Of a stretch of 64,000 bases of DNA, positions 1-8,692 are shown one piece after another (the first letter of the stretch is position 1; every line of letters starts with the position of its first letter). Position numbers and translations under genes: made by a program. Origin of the DNA: Stenotrophomonas africana. GTDB lineage: Bacteria; Pseudomonadota; Gammaproteobacteria; Xanthomonadales; Xanthomonadaceae. The notes under the pieces were generated by a model. It was not told where the DNA came from. It worked only from the letters and a program-made list of their open reading frames with translations, and did no database searches. Location of the stretch: the NCBI RefSeq assembly GCF_013004645.1, contig NZ_JABEME010000010.1:82525-146524 (forward strand), read 5' to 3'.

Positions 1-1341
1 CTGCTGGAAGGTCGCGTGGATGCGCGCTGGCTGCGCTGGACGCGACCCTGGACCAACGTCGCCTGGGGTTTCCTGACCCTGGGCATCGCGCTGGGCAGCT
101 GGTGGGCCTATTACGAGCTGGGCTGGGGCGGCTGGTGGTTCTGGGACCCGGTGGAGAACGCCAGCTTCATGCCATGGCTGGTCGGTGCGGCACTGATCCA
201 CTCGCAGGCCGTCACCGAAAAGCGCGGCACCTTCGGCAGCTGGACGCTGTTGCTGGCGATTGCCGCCTTCGCGCTGTCACTGCTGGGCACCTTCCTGGTG
301 CGCTCCGGCGTGCTGACCAGCGTGCATTCGTTCGCAGCCGATCCCTCGCGCGGCCTGTTCATCCTGGTCTTCCTGTCGGTGCTGGTCGGTGGCAGCCTGC
401 TGCTGTACGCCCTGCGCGCCAGCCAGCTGAGCGTGGACGCCGACGATCCACGCCGAGGCTTCACCGCCACCTCGCGCGAGACCCTGCTGCTGGCCAACAA
501 CCTGCTGCTGGCCACGGCCTGCGCGATGGTGCTGCTCGGCACGCTGTATCCGTTGCTGGCCGATGCGCTGTCGCTGGGCAAGATCTCGGTCGGCCCGCCC
601 TACTTCGGCAGCCTGTTCCTGCTGCTGATGGCACCGATGATCCTGCTGCTGCCGTTCGGCCCGCTGGTGAAATGGCAGCGTGACCAGCCCTCGCGCGCCT
701 TCGCGCTGCTGGCACCGTGGCTGGGCCTGGCGCTGCTGCTGGGCGCGCTGGCCTGGTGGCAGGCGCCGCAGAACGGCTGGAAGGCCGGCATCGGCGTGGC
801 CGCTGCGGCCTGGGTCGCACTCGGTACCGCACGCTTCGTCTGGCAGCGACTGCGCGGCAACGGCCGCTTCACCGCCGAAATGCTCGGCATGATCGTTGCC
901 CACGCCGGCATCGCCGTGTTCCTGGCCGGCGCGCTGCTGGTGGAAGCCTTGAACGTGCAGCGCGAAGTGGCGCTGGCCCCGGGCCAGCAGCTGGTGGTCG
1001 GTCGCTACGAAGTGCGCTTCGAAGGCGTGGACCATCGCGAAGGCCCCAATTTCATCGCTGACCGCGGTCACCTGCGGGTGTTCCACGACGGCCGCGAACT
1101 GGCCCTTCTGCACCCGGAGAAGCGCCAGTACGCCAGCGGCGGCCAGGTGATGACCGAGGCCGGCATCGATGCACGCTTCGACGGCGATGTCTACGTGGCA
1201 TTGGGCGAGCCGCTGGGCAACAATGCATGGGCGGTACGGGTGCACATCAAGCCGTTCGTGCGCTGGATCTGGCTGGGCGCGCTGCTGATGGCCCTGGGCG
1301 GATTCATCGCCGCCGCCGACCGCCGTTTCCGTCGTCCGTAG
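1..1341 (+). CDS. ccmF: Cytochrome c heme lyase subunit CcmF, C-terminal part (5' end outside window)
   Basis: The reading frame is open from the first base, so the gene begins before the window; 446 residues are visible of a family usually near 650. CcmF is an inner-membrane protein that attaches heme to apocytochrome c with CcmH and CcmI. The tryptophan-rich periplasmic motif WGGWWFWDPVEN that touches heme is present near residues 41-52, followed by several hydrophobic segments and a final transmembrane helix just before the C-terminus. The stop is followed after 8 nt by ccmG, so the ccm genes are one operon. Only the missing N-terminus is uncertain. Confidence 0.96.
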   Translation: MLEGRVDARWLRWTRPWTNVAWGFLTLGIALGSWWAYYELGWGGWWFWDPVENASFMPWLVGAALIHSQAVTEKRGTFGSWTLLLAIAAFALSLLGTFLVRSGVLTSVHSFAADPSRGLFILVFLSVLVGGSLLLYALRASQLSVDADDPRRGFTATSRETLLLANNLLLATACAMVLLGTLYPLLADALSLGKISVGPPYFGSLFLLLMAPMILLLPFGPLVKWQRDQPSRAFALLAPWLGLALLLGALAWWQAPQNGWKAGIGVAAAAWVALGTARFVWQRLRGNGRFTAEMLGMIVAHAGIAVFLAGALLVEALNVQREVALAPGQQLVVGRYEVRFEGVDHREGPNFIADRGHLRVFHDGRELALLHPEKRQYASGGQVMTEAGIDARFDGDVYVALGEPLGNNAWAVRVHIKPFVRWIWLGALLMALGGFIAAADRRFRRP

Positions 1342-1349
1342 GAGTTTCC

Positions 1350-1967
1350 ATGTCCGAGTCCCCCGCCCCGCGCCCCTCCCGCCCGCTGCCGCCGGTAGCC
1401 ATCGTGATCGGCGTGCTGTTCTTCTTCGGCCTGCTCGGGCTGATGATCTACGGGGTGATGAAATCAGGTGACCCGCAGCGCGACGTGCTGCCATCGGCGC
1501 TGATCGACAAGCCGGCGCCGGCGTTCGCCCTGCCGGTGCTGCACGACCCGGAAATGATCGTGCACAGCGACGACCTGCGCGGCGCGCCCTATCTGCTGAA
1601 TGTGTGGGGTAGCTGGTGCGCGGCCTGCCGCGAGGAACACCCGGTGCTGACCCGCTTCGCCGAGAGCAAGCGCGTGCGCGTGATCGGCTACAACTGGAAG
1701 GACGACCCGACCGATGCACTGCACTGGCTGGAACAGCTGGGCAACCCGTTCATGGTCGTGCTCAGCGACGTCGAGGGCCGCACCGCGATCGACTGGGGTG
1801 TGACCGCCGCACCGGAGACCTTCCTTGTGGACGGCAGCGGTATCGTGCGCTGGAAGTACAGCGGTGCGATGTCCCAGCGCGTGGTCGACGAGAAGCTGAT
1901 TCCGGCGCTGGAAAAGATCGAGAAGGCCCAGGGCAATGCCGGCAGCACGCTGCACACGGCGCCCTGA
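1350..1967 (+). CDS. ccmG: Thiol:disulfide interchange protein CcmG/DsbE
   Basis: A 205-residue membrane-anchored thioredoxin-fold protein that reduces the heme-binding cysteines of apocytochrome c in the periplasm. One hydrophobic anchor spans about residues 14-34. The active site is WCAAC, with cysteines at residues 90 and 93, inside the typical NVWGSWCAACREEHP context. The ATG follows a GGAG ribosome site 8 nt downstream of the ccmF stop, and the gene ends 4 nt before ccmH. Length and order (F-G-H-I) match the standard system I operon. Confidence 0.96.
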   Translation: MSESPAPRPSRPLPPVAIVIGVLFFFGLLGLMIYGVMKSGDPQRDVLPSALIDKPAPAFALPVLHDPEMIVHSDDLRGAPYLLNVWGSWCAACREEHPVLTRFAESKRVRVIGYNWKDDPTDALHWLEQLGNPFMVVLSDVEGRTAIDWGVTAAPETFLVDGSGIVRWKYSGAMSQRVVDEKLIPALEKIEKAQGNAGSTLHTAP

Positions 1968-1971
1968 GCCC

Positions 1972-2421
1972 ATGCGCTGGCTGCTGGCGCTGCTGCTTCT
2001 GATGCTGCCGCTGGCCGCGGTGGCACAGCAGCCGCTGCACGATCCGCAGCCGCTGCAGTTCCGCGATGGCGCCGAAGAACGCCGCTTTCACGACCTGGCC
2101 GCGCAGCTGCGCTGCGTGCAGTGCCAGAACCAGTCGCTGGCCGATTCCAACGCGCAGATCGCGCAGGACCTGCGCCGCGAAGTGCTGCAGCTGATGCAGC
2201 AGGGCCACGACGACGCGCAGATCAAGCAGTTCCTGGTCGCGCGCTACGGGGAGTTCGTGCTCTACCAGCCACCATTGCAGCCGGGTACCTGGCTGCTGTG
2301 GGGCGGTCCCCTGCTGATGCTCGGTGCGGGTGCTCTGGTGGTGCTGGGCATCGTCCGCCGCCGTGGCCGTACGGTTGGCGCCGCAGCGGCCGGCAAGGCC
2401 GATGAAGGAGACGGATGGTGA
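1972..2421 (+). CDS. ccmH: Cytochrome c maturation protein CcmH (CcmH/CycL/Ccl2 domain)
   Basis: A 149-residue protein with an N-terminal signal peptide (residues 1-18, ending AVA-QQ), a periplasmic redox motif LRCVQCQNQ with cysteines at 48 and 51, and a C-terminal transmembrane helix around residues 102-122. It is the short CcmH form lacking the TPR domain, which is carried separately by the next gene as in Pseudomonas and Xanthomonas. The ATG at 1972 is chosen over an upstream in-frame ATG because it begins a proper signal peptide just after the ccmG stop. It overlaps ccmI by 7 bases. Confidence 0.94.
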   Translation: MRWLLALLLLMLPLAAVAQQPLHDPQPLQFRDGAEERRFHDLAAQLRCVQCQNQSLADSNAQIAQDLRREVLQLMQQGHDDAQIKQFLVARYGEFVLYQPPLQPGTWLLWGGPLLMLGAGALVVLGIVRRRGRTVGAAAAGKADEGDGW

Positions 2422-3404
2422 GCCATTGGCTGCCGGTGCTGGCCGGTCTGGTTGCTGCGTTGATAGCAGTGCTGGTGCTGTGGCCGCTGCGCCACTCTGG
2501 CCGCCGCGGCTTCGTGGTCGGCGTGTTCGCACTGGGCGTGGCCGGTGCCTGCCTGTATCTGCTGGTCGGTGATCCGCGTGCAGCACAGGTGCAACCGACG
2601 CCTTCGGTAGCCACCCTGCGCGATGGCGTGCAGGCCCTGCAGGATGCACTGAAGCGTGACCCGCAGCGGGCCGATGGCTGGGCGCTGCTGGGCCGGTCGC
2701 AGGCCGAACTGGGCAATGCCTCGGCTGCGGCGGACGCGTTCGCGCGGGCCGCCACTCTCGCCCCGGAAGACCCCGGCGTGCTGGTGGAAGCGGCGCAGGC
2801 ACGTGCGCAGGCCGATGCCGGCAAGCAGTTCGATGACACCGCAATGGCCTGGTTGCAGCAGGCGCGTGCACAGGCGCCCGATGCCGAGCGCGCCAGCTGG
2901 CTGCTGGGTATCGCCCTGCGCCAGCGCGGAAAGAATGCCGAGGCTGCCGACGTCTGGAGCGGCTTGCTGCCGCGCCTGGAACCCGGGGCCGCACAGGCGC
3001 TGCAGGCGCAGATCGCCATCGCCCGTGAAGCCGCCGGCCAGACGCCTGATACTGCCCCTGCGGCGCCACCGGCGCTGCTGCAGGTCCGCGTGCAGCTGCC
3101 TTCGCTGAAGAACGCCGAGTGGCCCGCCAGCACCCAGGTGTTCGTACTGGCGCGGGCCGTGGGTGGACCGCCGATGCCGGTGGCCGCTCGCAAGCTGCCC
3201 TTGGCCGGCCTCCCGGCCACGGTCGGGCTGGGCGACGGAGACAGTCCGATGCCGACCGCGCCGTTGTCCGCACATCGCGAAGTGGAAGTGCTGGCACGCA
3301 TCTCGCGCACCGGCAGCGCCAACCGCAGCGAGGATGACCTGCAGAGCGTTCCGGTGAAGGTGAGCCTGCCGCATGAGGGCGTGGTGGAGCTGCGGTTCCC
3401 TTGA
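2415..3404 (+). CDS. ccmI: Cytochrome c biogenesis protein CcmI (CycH), TPR domain
   Basis: A 329-residue apocytochrome c chaperone. Two N-terminal transmembrane helices (about 5-24 and 32-51) are followed by a periplasmic TPR region (about 65-210, with repeats such as DPQRADGWALLGRSQAELGN) and a C-terminal beta-rich domain. This is the arrangement of CcmI, which presents the apocytochrome C-terminus to CcmF/CcmH. The start overlaps the ccmH stop (ATGGTGA) and has GAAGGAG upstream, implying translational coupling. It is the last gene of the ccm operon; SMAG repeats follow directly. Confidence 0.93.
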   Translation: MVSHWLPVLAGLVAALIAVLVLWPLRHSGRRGFVVGVFALGVAGACLYLLVGDPRAAQVQPTPSVATLRDGVQALQDALKRDPQRADGWALLGRSQAELGNASAAADAFARAATLAPEDPGVLVEAAQARAQADAGKQFDDTAMAWLQQARAQAPDAERASWLLGIALRQRGKNAEAADVWSGLLPRLEPGAAQALQAQIAIAREAAGQTPDTAPAAPPALLQVRVQLPSLKNAEWPASTQVFVLARAVGGPPMPVAARKLPLAGLPATVGLGDGDSPMPTAPLSAHREVEVLARISRTGSANRSEDDLQSVPVKVSLPHEGVVELRFP

Positions 3405-3407
3405 CCC

Positions 3408-3500
3408 GTAGAGCCGAGCCATGCTCGGCTGCGGAATGCTGGGAAACCAACGGCAGCCGAGCATGGGCTCGGCTCTACAGTAGATCCGCGCCATGCGTGA
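3408..3500. repeat. SMAG (GTAG-type REP) cluster after ccmI
   Basis: Two facing stem-loops start and end with GTAG/CTAC: GTAGAGCCGAGCC at 3408 and its mirror ending GGCTCGGCTCTAC at 3478. A third, imperfect GTAGATCCGCGCC stem starts at 3480. The pattern is that of the Stenotrophomonas SMAG family of REP sequences. It occupies most of the ccmI-metX gap. Confidence 0.9.
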
Positions 3501-3570
3501 ATGTGACGATCCGGTCCGGGTGCATCGCCGATGGAAACCAGCGTGTCGCCAGCTCCACATGCGGCCCCGC

Positions 3571-3576
3571 TAGAAT
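3571..3576 (+). promoter_or_regulatory. -10 element of metX (TAGAAT), probably leaderless
   Basis: TAGAAT ends 6 nt before the metX ATG, and no purine-rich ribosome site lies between. The expected transcription start therefore falls at or next to the A of the ATG. No clear -35 hexamer is seen. Confidence 0.5.
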
Positions 3577-3582
3577 GCCTGC

Positions 3583-4695
3583 ATGACCGAATTCATCCCG
3601 CCCGGCACCCGCTTCCACGCCCTGCCCTCGCCCTTCCCGTTCAAGCGCGGCGGCGCCCTGCACGGCGCGCGCGTGGCCTATGAAACCTGGGGAACACTGG
3701 CGGCCGACGCCAGTAACGCGATCCTGATCGTGACCGGCCTGTCACCGGATGCACACGCGGCAGCCAACGACGCCAACCCGGCAGCGGGCTGGTGGGAAGG
3801 GATGGTGGGCCCCGGCAAGGCGATCGATACCGACCGCTGGTTCGTGGTCTGCGTGAACTCGCTGGGCAGCTGCAAGGGCTCGACCGGTCCGGCCTCGATC
3901 AACCCGGCCACCGGCCAACCGTATCGTCTCGACTTCCCCGAACTGTCGATCGAAGACGGCGCGCGCGCCGCGATCGACGTCGTGCGCGCCCTGGGCATCG
4001 AACAGCTGGCCTGCGTGGTCGGCAATTCAATGGGCGGCATGACCGCGCTCGCCGTGCTGATGCTGCACCCGGGCATCGCGCGCAGCCACGTCAACATTTC
4101 CGGTAGTGCGCAGGCGCTGCCGTTCTCCATCGCGATCCGCTCGCTGCAGCGCGAAGCGATCCGCCTTGATCCACGCTGGAATGGCGGCCACTACGACGAT
4201 GCCGAATACCCCGAGTCCGGCATGCGCATGGCGCGCAAGCTGGGCGTGATCACCTATCGCTCGGCCCTGGAGTGGGATGGCCGCTTCGGTCGCGTGCGGC
4301 TGGATTCCGACCAGGCCGACGATGATCCGTTCGGGCTGGAATTCCAGGTGGAAAGCTATCTGGAAGGCCACGCACGGCGCTTTGTACGCTTCTTCGATCC
4401 GAACTGCTACCTCTACCTGAGCCGCTCGATGGACTGGTTCGACCTGGCCGAGTACGCCGACGGCGACGTGCTGGCCGGGCTGGCGAAGATCCGGGTGGAG
4501 AAAGCGCTGGCGATCGGCGCCAACACCGACATCCTGTTCCCCGTGCAGCAGCAGCAACAGGTCGCCGACGGCCTTCGTGGCGGCGGCGCCGATGCGCGCT
4601 TCATCGGCCTGGATTCGCCGCAGGGCCATGACGCCTTCCTCGTCGATTTCGAGCGTTTCGGCCCGGCCGTGCGCGGCTTCCTCGACGCGCTGTAA
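3583..4695 (+). CDS. metX: MetX-family O-acyltransferase (homoserine/serine O-acyltransferase)
   Basis: A 370-residue alpha/beta-hydrolase of the MetX family. The nucleophile elbow is GNSMGGM with Ser149; the other triad members appear to be Asp316 (NTDILFP) and His349 (QGHDAFLVD). The family acylates L-homoserine for methionine synthesis, but members from Xanthomonadaceae have been reported to be L-serine O-succinyltransferases feeding cysteine synthesis, so substrate and acyl donor cannot be fixed by family name alone. Full length for the family. The start is fixed by homology and by the -10 element 6 nt upstream. A DUF1294 gene follows immediately. Confidence 0.9.
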   Translation: MTEFIPPGTRFHALPSPFPFKRGGALHGARVAYETWGTLAADASNAILIVTGLSPDAHAAANDANPAAGWWEGMVGPGKAIDTDRWFVVCVNSLGSCKGSTGPASINPATGQPYRLDFPELSIEDGARAAIDVVRALGIEQLACVVGNSMGGMTALAVLMLHPGIARSHVNISGSAQALPFSIAIRSLQREAIRLDPRWNGGHYDDAEYPESGMRMARKLGVITYRSALEWDGRFGRVRLDSDQADDDPFGLEFQVESYLEGHARRFVRFFDPNCYLYLSRSMDWFDLAEYADGDVLAGLAKIRVEKALAIGANTDILFPVQQQQQVADGLRGGGADARFIGLDSPQGHDAFLVDFERFGPAVRGFLDAL

Positions 4696-5040
4696 GTGGC
4701 ATGGCGGCGTAATCTCGCGCTGGCCGCGTTCGGCGCGTTGATCGCGCTGATGGTCAGCGGCGTGCTGCCACTCTGGCTGGGTGGCTGGTGCCTGCTGGCC
4801 AGCGCGGTGTCGTTCGGCCTCTACGGCCACGACAAGCGCGCGGCGCAACGAAAGCAGTGGCGTATTCCCGAGCGTACATTGCAGTTGCTGGCCTTTGCCG
4901 GCGGTTGGCCCGGCGCGCTGCTGGGCCAGGCGATGTTCCGCCACAAGCACCGCAAGGCCGCGTTCCAGTGGGTGTTCTGGCTGTGCGTGCTGGCCAACGT
5001 GGCCTCGATCGCGGTGATGCTGCGCGAGTTTTCCCATTGA
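4696..5040 (+). CDS. DUF1294 family inner-membrane protein
   Basis: A 114-residue protein starting at a GTG that directly abuts the metX stop, so the two are probably co-translated. It has the DUF1294 signature (YGHDKRAAQRKQWRIPE, then LLAFAGGWPGALLGQ and FRHKHRKAAFQWVFW) and three predicted transmembrane helices (about 6-26, 29-48 and 90-110). The function of the family is unknown; in many proteobacteria the same domain is fused to a cold-shock domain, which is absent here. SMAG repeats follow. Confidence 0.85.
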   Translation: MAWRRNLALAAFGALIALMVSGVLPLWLGGWCLLASAVSFGLYGHDKRAAQRKQWRIPERTLQLLAFAGGWPGALLGQAMFRHKHRKAAFQWVFWLCVLANVASIAVMLREFSH

Positions 5041-5064
5041 CCGGCTCGGCTGACTTGCTTCCGA

Positions 5065-5136
5065 AGCCGAGCATGGGCTCGGCTCTACAGTAGATCCACG
5101 CCATGCGTGGATGTGCCGACCAAGGTCGGCATCTAC
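5065..5136. repeat. SMAG cluster at the 3' end of cydC
   Basis: Three GTAG/CTAC stems in a row: one ending GGCTCGGCTCTAC at 5088, GTAGATCCACGCCATGCGTG from 5090, and TGCCGACCAAGGTCGGCA ending in CTAC at 5136. The last one reaches into cydC and contributes its stop codon. Confidence 0.9.
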
Positions 5137-6812
5137 CGAAGCACTTCGCGCACCAACACGCCATCACGCAACCGGTACTGCGCATCGACCACGCCTTCGG
5201 GCAGGTCGTCGTGGGTGATGATCAGCAGGCTGCGTCCGTCCAGCAACCCGGAAAGGTCCTGCAGCAACGCACGTGCGGTATCCACGTCCAGGCCTTCGGT
5301 CGGTTCGTCCAGCAGCAGAATCGGCGCATTACGCAGCAGTGCGCGCGCGAGCGCCAGACGTCGTGCCTGGCCGGCCGACATCGTCGCGCCGTTCTCGCCC
5401 ACCCAGGTCTGCAGGCCGCCGTTGCGCTCGGCCCATTCGCCCAGGCGCACGCGACGCAGCACCGCCCACAACGCTGCGTCACTGGCATCGGGATCACCCA
5501 ACCGCAGGTTCCCGGCCACAGTGCCGGCAAACACCGTCGCGTTCTGCGGCAGCCACGCCAGTTGCCGGTGCCAGTCGGCCTGGGCGAAATCACGCAGATC
5601 GCGGCCACCGTAGGTCAGCCGTCCCTGCTGCGGATCCCACAGCCGCAGCAGCAGGCTCGACAGCGTGGTCTTGCCACTGCCGCTGTCACCGCGAATCGCG
5701 ATGCGCTCGCCCGGCGCCAGGGTCAGCTGCAGACCGCACAACACCGGCCGCGCAGCACCCGGCCACTGGAAATGCACGTCATCCCAATGCACGCGCGCGG
5801 ACTGTGGCACCGCCTGCGGTGCCAGCGGATCGTCCACCGTCGGCGGTTGCTCGACGATGGCCTGCAGGCGACCGGCGGCGATGCGCCCGGACTGCAGCGA
5901 CTGCCAGGCCAGGCCCATGCCCGCCCACAGCTCGATCAGCGCCACAGTGAGGAACACCAGCCCCGCCGCCATTTCCGGCGCGATGCGCTGCTGTTCGGCC
6001 GCATGCAGGGCCAATGCCAGCATCGCCACCAGGCCCATCCCGGCCACCAGGCCATGCAGGGTCGAGGCCGCGATCAGGCGCCAGCGCCGACGACGATCCC
6101 GCGAAGCCAGTTGCTTGGCGGCCACGCGTACCTTCAGCTGCCACGCCGCATCGGCGTGCAGCGCAGCCAGATCACCCGCGCCTTCCAGTCCTTCGAAGGC
6201 CGCGGTACGCAGGGCAGCGCGGTGCGCGGCGCGGTCGGCCTCCTCATCGTCACGACCACGCACGCCCAGCCACGGCACACCGAAGGCGATCAGCAGCGCC
6301 AGCACCGCCAGCAGTACCGCTGCCGAGGGCAGGATCAGCGCTGCCGAGGCGACCGCCACCAGTGACAGCGCGCCCAGCGCCACCAGCGGCCCGATCGCAC
6401 GCACCAGCAGCCCATCCACTTCGCCGATGTCCCCCAGCAGGCGCGCCAGCAGCTCGCCGGTGCGCGTAGCACCCAGCCGTGCCGGCGCCAGCGGCAGCGC
6501 GCGGCGGAAGAACCACACACGCAGGTCGCGGGCGATGCGCAAGGTAGCGTCGTGGCCGACCAGCTTTTCGAAGTAGCGCGACACGATGCGCGCCATGGTC
6601 AGGCCACGGATGCCGGCCGAGGGCGAGAAGAAATTGAAGCCTTGGCCGAGCCCCGCAGCACCTGCCAGCGCGGCCGCAGTAAGGAAACCACCGGACAGGC
6701 CCAGCAGGGCGGTGCCGGCCAGCATCGTGATCCACAGCAGCAGCACGGTCAGCAGCAGGCGCGGACGATGGCGCAGGAACACCGCGCGCAGCGAATCAGG
6801 CGAGCGACTCAT
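5133..6812 (-). CDS. cydC: Thiol reductant ABC exporter subunit CydC
   Basis: A 559-residue half-transporter: six transmembrane helices (about 1-320), then an ABC ATPase domain with Walker A GDSGSGKTT, signature MSAGQARR and Walker B ILLLDEPTEGLD. With CydD it exports glutathione/cysteine to the periplasm, needed for assembly of cytochrome bd and c-type cytochromes. The start overlaps the cydD stop as ATGA, indicating coupled translation. The TAG stop is the TAG of a SMAG GTAG terminus, so the repeat has become part of the gene end. Confidence 0.95.
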   Translation of the reverse strand: MSRSPDSLRAVFLRHRPRLLLTVLLLWITMLAGTALLGLSGGFLTAAALAGAAGLGQGFNFFSPSAGIRGLTMARIVSRYFEKLVGHDATLRIARDLRVWFFRRALPLAPARLGATRTGELLARLLGDIGEVDGLLVRAIGPLVALGALSLVAVASAALILPSAAVLLAVLALLIAFGVPWLGVRGRDDEEADRAAHRAALRTAAFEGLEGAGDLAALHADAAWQLKVRVAAKQLASRDRRRRWRLIAASTLHGLVAGMGLVAMLALALHAAEQQRIAPEMAAGLVFLTVALIELWAGMGLAWQSLQSGRIAAGRLQAIVEQPPTVDDPLAPQAVPQSARVHWDDVHFQWPGAARPVLCGLQLTLAPGERIAIRGDSGSGKTTLSSLLLRLWDPQQGRLTYGGRDLRDFAQADWHRQLAWLPQNATVFAGTVAGNLRLGDPDASDAALWAVLRRVRLGEWAERNGGLQTWVGENGATMSAGQARRLALARALLRNAPILLLDEPTEGLDVDTARALLQDLSGLLDGRSLLIITHDDLPEGVVDAQYRLRDGVLVREVLR

Positions 6813-8554
6813 GCGCGCACCGCCTGTGCCGGTTCCACCAGCCGGCCTTCCGGCAACAGCAGGCAACGGTCGGCCCAGGCGATCACCGCCGGGCTGTGGG
6901 TGGCAACCACTACGCTGCGTCCACGTGCATAGGCTGCCAGGCTGCGCAGCAGCGCCGCTTCGGTATCGGCATCGAGGAACGCGGTGGGTTCGTCCAGCAG
7001 CAGCACCTGCGGGTCGCGCAGCAACAGGCGGGCCAGGCCGATACGGCGCGCTTCGCCACCGGACAGGCCAAAGCCGCGTTCGCCGATCACCGTATCCAGG
7101 CCCTGCGGCAGGCGCTGCGCGAACTGCAGCACCTGCGAGGCCTCGGCCACCGCGCGCAGGCGCGCATCGCTGGCACCGGGATCGGCCAGGCGCAGGTTGT
7201 CGGCGATGCTGCCATGGAACAGGTACGGTCGCTGGCTCGCATAGGCCACCTGCACGCCGGGCCGCAACTGCAGCTTGCCGGCACGCGGCGGCAACCAACC
7301 GGCCAGTGCTTCCAGCAGCGTGCTTTTGCCGGATCCGCTGGGACCGACCAGGGCCAGCCGCTGGCCCGGTTCCAGCAGTACATCCAGATCCTGCAGCACA
7401 TCGTGGGGGGCGCCCAATGGGCGCAGTACCAGCCCCTGCGCCCGCAACGGCGGCAAGGCGGCCTCGGCCGGCTCCACCGCCAGCGGTGCAACCTCGTTCT
7501 CGATCAGGCCCTGCTCGTCCGGCAACGACTGCAGCAGACGCTCAACCTCGGCCGCCGCTGCCAGTGCATTGGCGCGGTCATGGTAGTGCGCAGCCAAACG
7601 CCGCAGCGGCGCATAGAACTCCGGCGCCAGCAGCAGGCAGAACAGGCCCGCGCCCAGGGTCGGCACCGTCGAGTGCAGCGACATCATGCCCAGGTAGCTC
7701 AGGCCCAGGTACAGCGCGACCATCGCCACGCTCACCGAGGCGAAGAATTCCAGCACCGTGGACGACAGGAAGGCGATGCGCAGCACCTTCAGGGTGCGCA
7801 CGCGTACGCCTTCTGCAGCCGCCTCGATACCTTCCAGTTCGGCCTCGCCACGGCCATACAGGCGTAGCAGGCCCAGGCCCTTGATGCGGTCGGCGAAGTG
7901 GCCGCTCATCCGCGCCAGCTCGCCCAGTTGCGCACGGCCGGCGGCTTCGGCGCCCCAGCCCACCAGCATCATGAAGAACGGCACCAGCGGTGCGGTGAAC
8001 AGCAGGATCAACGCCACCACCCAGTCCACCCAGGCTACCGCGGCCAGGATCAGCAGGGGCACCACCACCACTTCGGTGCGCACCGGCAGGAAGCCGCTGT
8101 AGTAGCTTTCAATCGCGTCGCCGTGATGCAGCATCAGCTCGCCCAGCTCGCCGGTGCGGCGCTGGCGCAGCCACAGCGGCCCATGGCCGAGCAGACGCGC
8201 GAACACACGCTCGCGCAACGCCAATCGCGCGGCATCGGCCACATCACCGGCAGCCGCCTGGCTGGTACTGCCCAGCAGCGTGCGCAGCACCAGGATCACA
8301 GCCAATCCAGCGAGCACCGGCAGACCCGACGCCAGCGGTGCGCGCTCCACCAGCACCGTCTGCACCAACCAGGCAATGGCCGCAGCCTGCCCGACCAGCA
8401 ACCCGCCGGACAGGCTGATGCACACCGCCGCCAGCCGCTGGCGGCTCCGGGCGGACCGTGCCAGATCGGCCAGCCAGGCCGTACGAACACGCCGCTGGCG
8501 GGCGGTTTCAGCTTCCGGGGGAAGGCCGTCAGGGGTCGTTTCGGCAGCGCTCAA
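6809..8554 (-). CDS. cydD: Thiol reductant ABC exporter subunit CydD
   Basis: A 581-residue partner of CydC with six transmembrane helices (about 40-330) and an ABC domain containing Walker A GPSGSGKST, signature LSGGEARR and Walker B VLLLDEPTAFLD. No ATG lies in frame at the right place, and the best start is TTG at 8554 with only a weak ribosome site, so the exact N-terminus is the least certain part. It is divergent from cydABX; the shared 228-bp gap holds an FNR/Anr box that could serve both directions. Confidence 0.94.
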   Translation of the reverse strand: MSAAETTPDGLPPEAETARQRRVRTAWLADLARSARSRQRLAAVCISLSGGLLVGQAAAIAWLVQTVLVERAPLASGLPVLAGLAVILVLRTLLGSTSQAAAGDVADAARLALRERVFARLLGHGPLWLRQRRTGELGELMLHHGDAIESYYSGFLPVRTEVVVVPLLILAAVAWVDWVVALILLFTAPLVPFFMMLVGWGAEAAGRAQLGELARMSGHFADRIKGLGLLRLYGRGEAELEGIEAAAEGVRVRTLKVLRIAFLSSTVLEFFASVSVAMVALYLGLSYLGMMSLHSTVPTLGAGLFCLLLAPEFYAPLRRLAAHYHDRANALAAAAEVERLLQSLPDEQGLIENEVAPLAVEPAEAALPPLRAQGLVLRPLGAPHDVLQDLDVLLEPGQRLALVGPSGSGKSTLLEALAGWLPPRAGKLQLRPGVQVAYASQRPYLFHGSIADNLRLADPGASDARLRAVAEASQVLQFAQRLPQGLDTVIGERGFGLSGGEARRIGLARLLLRDPQVLLLDEPTAFLDADTEAALLRSLAAYARGRSVVVATHSPAVIAWADRCLLLPEGRLVEPAQAVRA

Positions 8555-8678
8555 GGGGTCTTCACGGGCAACGGGGGAGACACGGCATTGTAGGCGCAGG
8601 CAACAGCCCGCCCCTGCGGCCGGCGGTCGCAGTCTTCATCAGGTTGGCATACGATCAACCGGGGCACCTGTTCATACA

Positions 8679-8692
8679 TTGATCTGGATCAA
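8679..8692. promoter_or_regulatory. FNR/Anr box between cydDC and cydABX
   Basis: TTGAT-CTGG-ATCAA is a perfect match to the FNR/Anr dyad TTGATNNNNATCAA. Its centre lies about 41 bp upstream of a position reachable from the -10-like CATCAT at 8715-8720, which is the class II activator geometry for cydA. A half site, GATCAA, is at 8653-8658. Low-oxygen induction of the bd oxidase is inferred. Confidence 0.8.

Noticed and set aside
6809..8554. A broken start of cydD because no ATG is present
   Set aside because: The frame is intact and full length; a TTG start is acceptable and the protein begins at a normal distance from its first transmembrane helix.
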